A stretch of 5,951 nucleotides of DNA from CAYNDB01 sp964395915 (GTDB taxonomy: Bacteria > Nitrospinota_A > UBA7883 > JAJRTC01). Both the position numbers and the translations under genes were made by a program. The stretch is from the NCBI GenBank assembly GCA_964395915.1, contig CAYNDB010000134.1, positions 1 through 5,951 of the forward strand, given 5' to 3'. The notes beneath the pieces were generated by a model. The model worked only from the letters and a program-made list of their open reading frames with translations. It had not been told where the DNA came from and ran no database searches. Positions 5,710 through 5,951 of the stretch are shown here, one piece after another (positions within the stretch are counted from its first letter, which is position 1; every line of letters begins with the position of its first letter).

Positions 5710-5951
5710 ATGATGAATACCCCCCAGTTATCAATTCGTGATCGAAACATTCAATTTTTCAACAAAATTGCCGAAGCGCTTCAATTAGATTCTGACGCAG
5801 GACCTCTATCGCTAAAAGAGTTTAAAGCTAGATTTACTTCGGATGCTGTTGTAAAAATTCACGAAGCATTACTAGAGATATGGCCGCCAAATATCGATAT
5901 CAATAGTGTTCTTCATAATATTAAAGGGGACGTTTCTGGCTTATATATCGG
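5710..5951 (+). CDS. Unrecognised protein, N-terminal part (partial)
   Basis: The frame opens at ATG 5710, immediately after the TAG of the radical SAM gene (tagatgatg), and stays open to the window edge, giving 80 residues. A second in-frame ATG follows at 5713. GGAG at 5700-5703 lies 6 nt before the first and 9 nt before the second, so either could be used. Translation is likely coupled to the upstream gene. The sequence begins with SIRDRNIQFFNKIAEALQL (about 8-26), a probable amphipathic helix. Mixed polar segments follow, with KEFKARFTSDAVVKIHEALLEIWPP (about 36-60), then GDVSGLYIG at the edge. There is no signal peptide or membrane helix so far. GC is about 37% by hand count, well below the preceding gene, with AT-rich codons such as TTA, AAA and ATT. 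I do not recognise the family. Low GC and position suggest an acquired accessory gene. Confidence 0.75.
   Translation, partial: MMNTPQLSIRDRNIQFFNKIAEALQLDSDAGPLSLKEFKARFTSDAVVKIHEALLEIWPPNIDINSVLHNIKGDVSGLYI

Overview
This window reads as ordinary bacterial chromosome of moderate GC, with an AT-richer gene starting at the right-hand edge. Signal-peptide logic on one product and good Shine-Dalgarno sites on several genes fit a Gram-negative (diderm) bacterium. A deltaproteobacterial, Nitrospinota-like or other uncultured lineage is possible, but this is only an impression from the protein sequences and cannot be settled here. There is no RNA gene, CRISPR array, insertion sequence or phage gene.

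Layout: (1) 1-349, minus strand: N-terminal 116 residues of valyl-tRNA synthetase (valS), running off the left edge. (2) 350-438: divergent intergenic region with back-to-back promoter-like hexamers. (3) 439-777, plus strand: a small TusA/SirA-fold protein with an N-terminal extension. Its frame is broken by a single in-frame TGA at 670-672 and then continues, family-like, to a TAG at 775-777. (4) 778-837: convergent gap with no recognisable gene or terminator. (5) 4073-838, minus strand: a probable three-gene unit in the order nadC (NAD biosynthesis), a Na/Pi-cotransporter-family membrane protein with a C-terminal PhoU-like domain, and a small exported protein of unknown function. (6) 4074-4188: divergent control region. 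(7) 4189-5709, plus strand: a cobalamin-binding-domain radical SAM enzyme of unknown substrate. (8) From 5710, plus strand, start codon directly abutting the previous stop: an unrecognised partial gene with much lower GC.

The genes do not form one obvious pathway. valS and nadC are core housekeeping genes, the transporter and exported protein look like a small phosphate or envelope unit, and the radical SAM gene plus its coupled partner may be the start of an accessory cluster beyond the window. The most unusual local signal is the TusA-like gene: a lone TGA where the family, as I remember it, usually has glycine, bracketed by two hairpins. Candidate explanations are a recent nonsense mutation, a sequence error, or recoding such as selenocysteine. 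About 1,700 other codons in the window contain no in-frame TGA, which argues against genome-wide reassignment. I see no convincing evidence for a wholly new system.
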